DNA of 64,000 bases from Welwitschia mirabilis (lineage: Eukaryota; Gnetophyta; Gnetopsida; Welwitschiales). This document shows positions 60,493 to 64,000 of this stretch, piece by piece (positions within the stretch are counted from its first letter, which is position 1; each line of letters starts with the position of its first letter). The notes below the pieces were generated by a model. That model had not been told where the DNA came from. It searched no databases and worked only from the letters and a program-made list of their open reading frames with translations. The stretch is taken from positions 24,194,844 to 24,258,843 of the forward strand of contig JBOZIK010000001.1 in the NCBI GenBank assembly GCA_051453625.1, read 5' to 3'. Both the position numbers and the translations under genes were made by a program.

Positions 60493-64000
<3,508 letters not shown>

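Overview
This is an intergenic-rich, AT-rich stretch of nuclear DNA from a plant, almost certainly a seed plant. Three things support this. A P-type calcium ATPase of the plant ER class, split by GT-AG introns, occupies the right edge. The rest is filled with old retrotransposons of plant lineages: SIRE/Maximus-like Copia elements primed by initiator tRNA-Met, L1-type LINEs, and a gag-only LTR element. There is no sign of bacterial or organellar organisation. I cannot name the species.

Layout from left to right. At 1-2.8 kb lies a decayed L1-type LINE on the minus strand, cut by the window edge. At 4.43-20.14 kb is a Copia element with LTRs of about 1.58 kb. It carries gag, protease, integrase and an extra ORF after pol, but has lost reverse transcriptase and RNase H. 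A second, unrelated Copia element (11.711-18.052 kb, LTRs of 168 bp) is nested inside it. At about 21.4-25.2 kb is a second decayed LINE on the plus strand. At 26.52-32.02 kb is a gag-only LTR element. At 36.22-45.74 kb (minus) and 46.69-56.91 kb (plus) are two full-length but inactivated members of one SIRE-like Copia family, head to head and 950 bp apart. At about 57.1-58.1 kb is a LINE ORF1 remnant on the minus strand. From about 58.9 kb the base composition becomes less AT-rich and the promoter and leader of the ECA-type Ca2+-ATPase begin. Its coding sequence runs from 60,493 past the right edge; seven coding exons (860 codons) are visible.

The ATPase is the only gene I consider functional. 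Its A-domain, phosphorylation, nucleotide-binding and hinge motifs are all present, as are the Ca2+ ligands of M4-M6. Every transposon reading frame is broken by stops and frameshifts, mostly of the C-to-T / G-to-A type expected from decay of methylated DNA. The most unusual pattern is that each LTR family has its own dense set of short self-complementary motifs. In the two SIRE-like families the same family-specific motif recurs in the spacer between pol and the extra ORF. I see no new gene system beyond this. Seven runs of N longer than 10 bp or placed inside elements limit what can be read.
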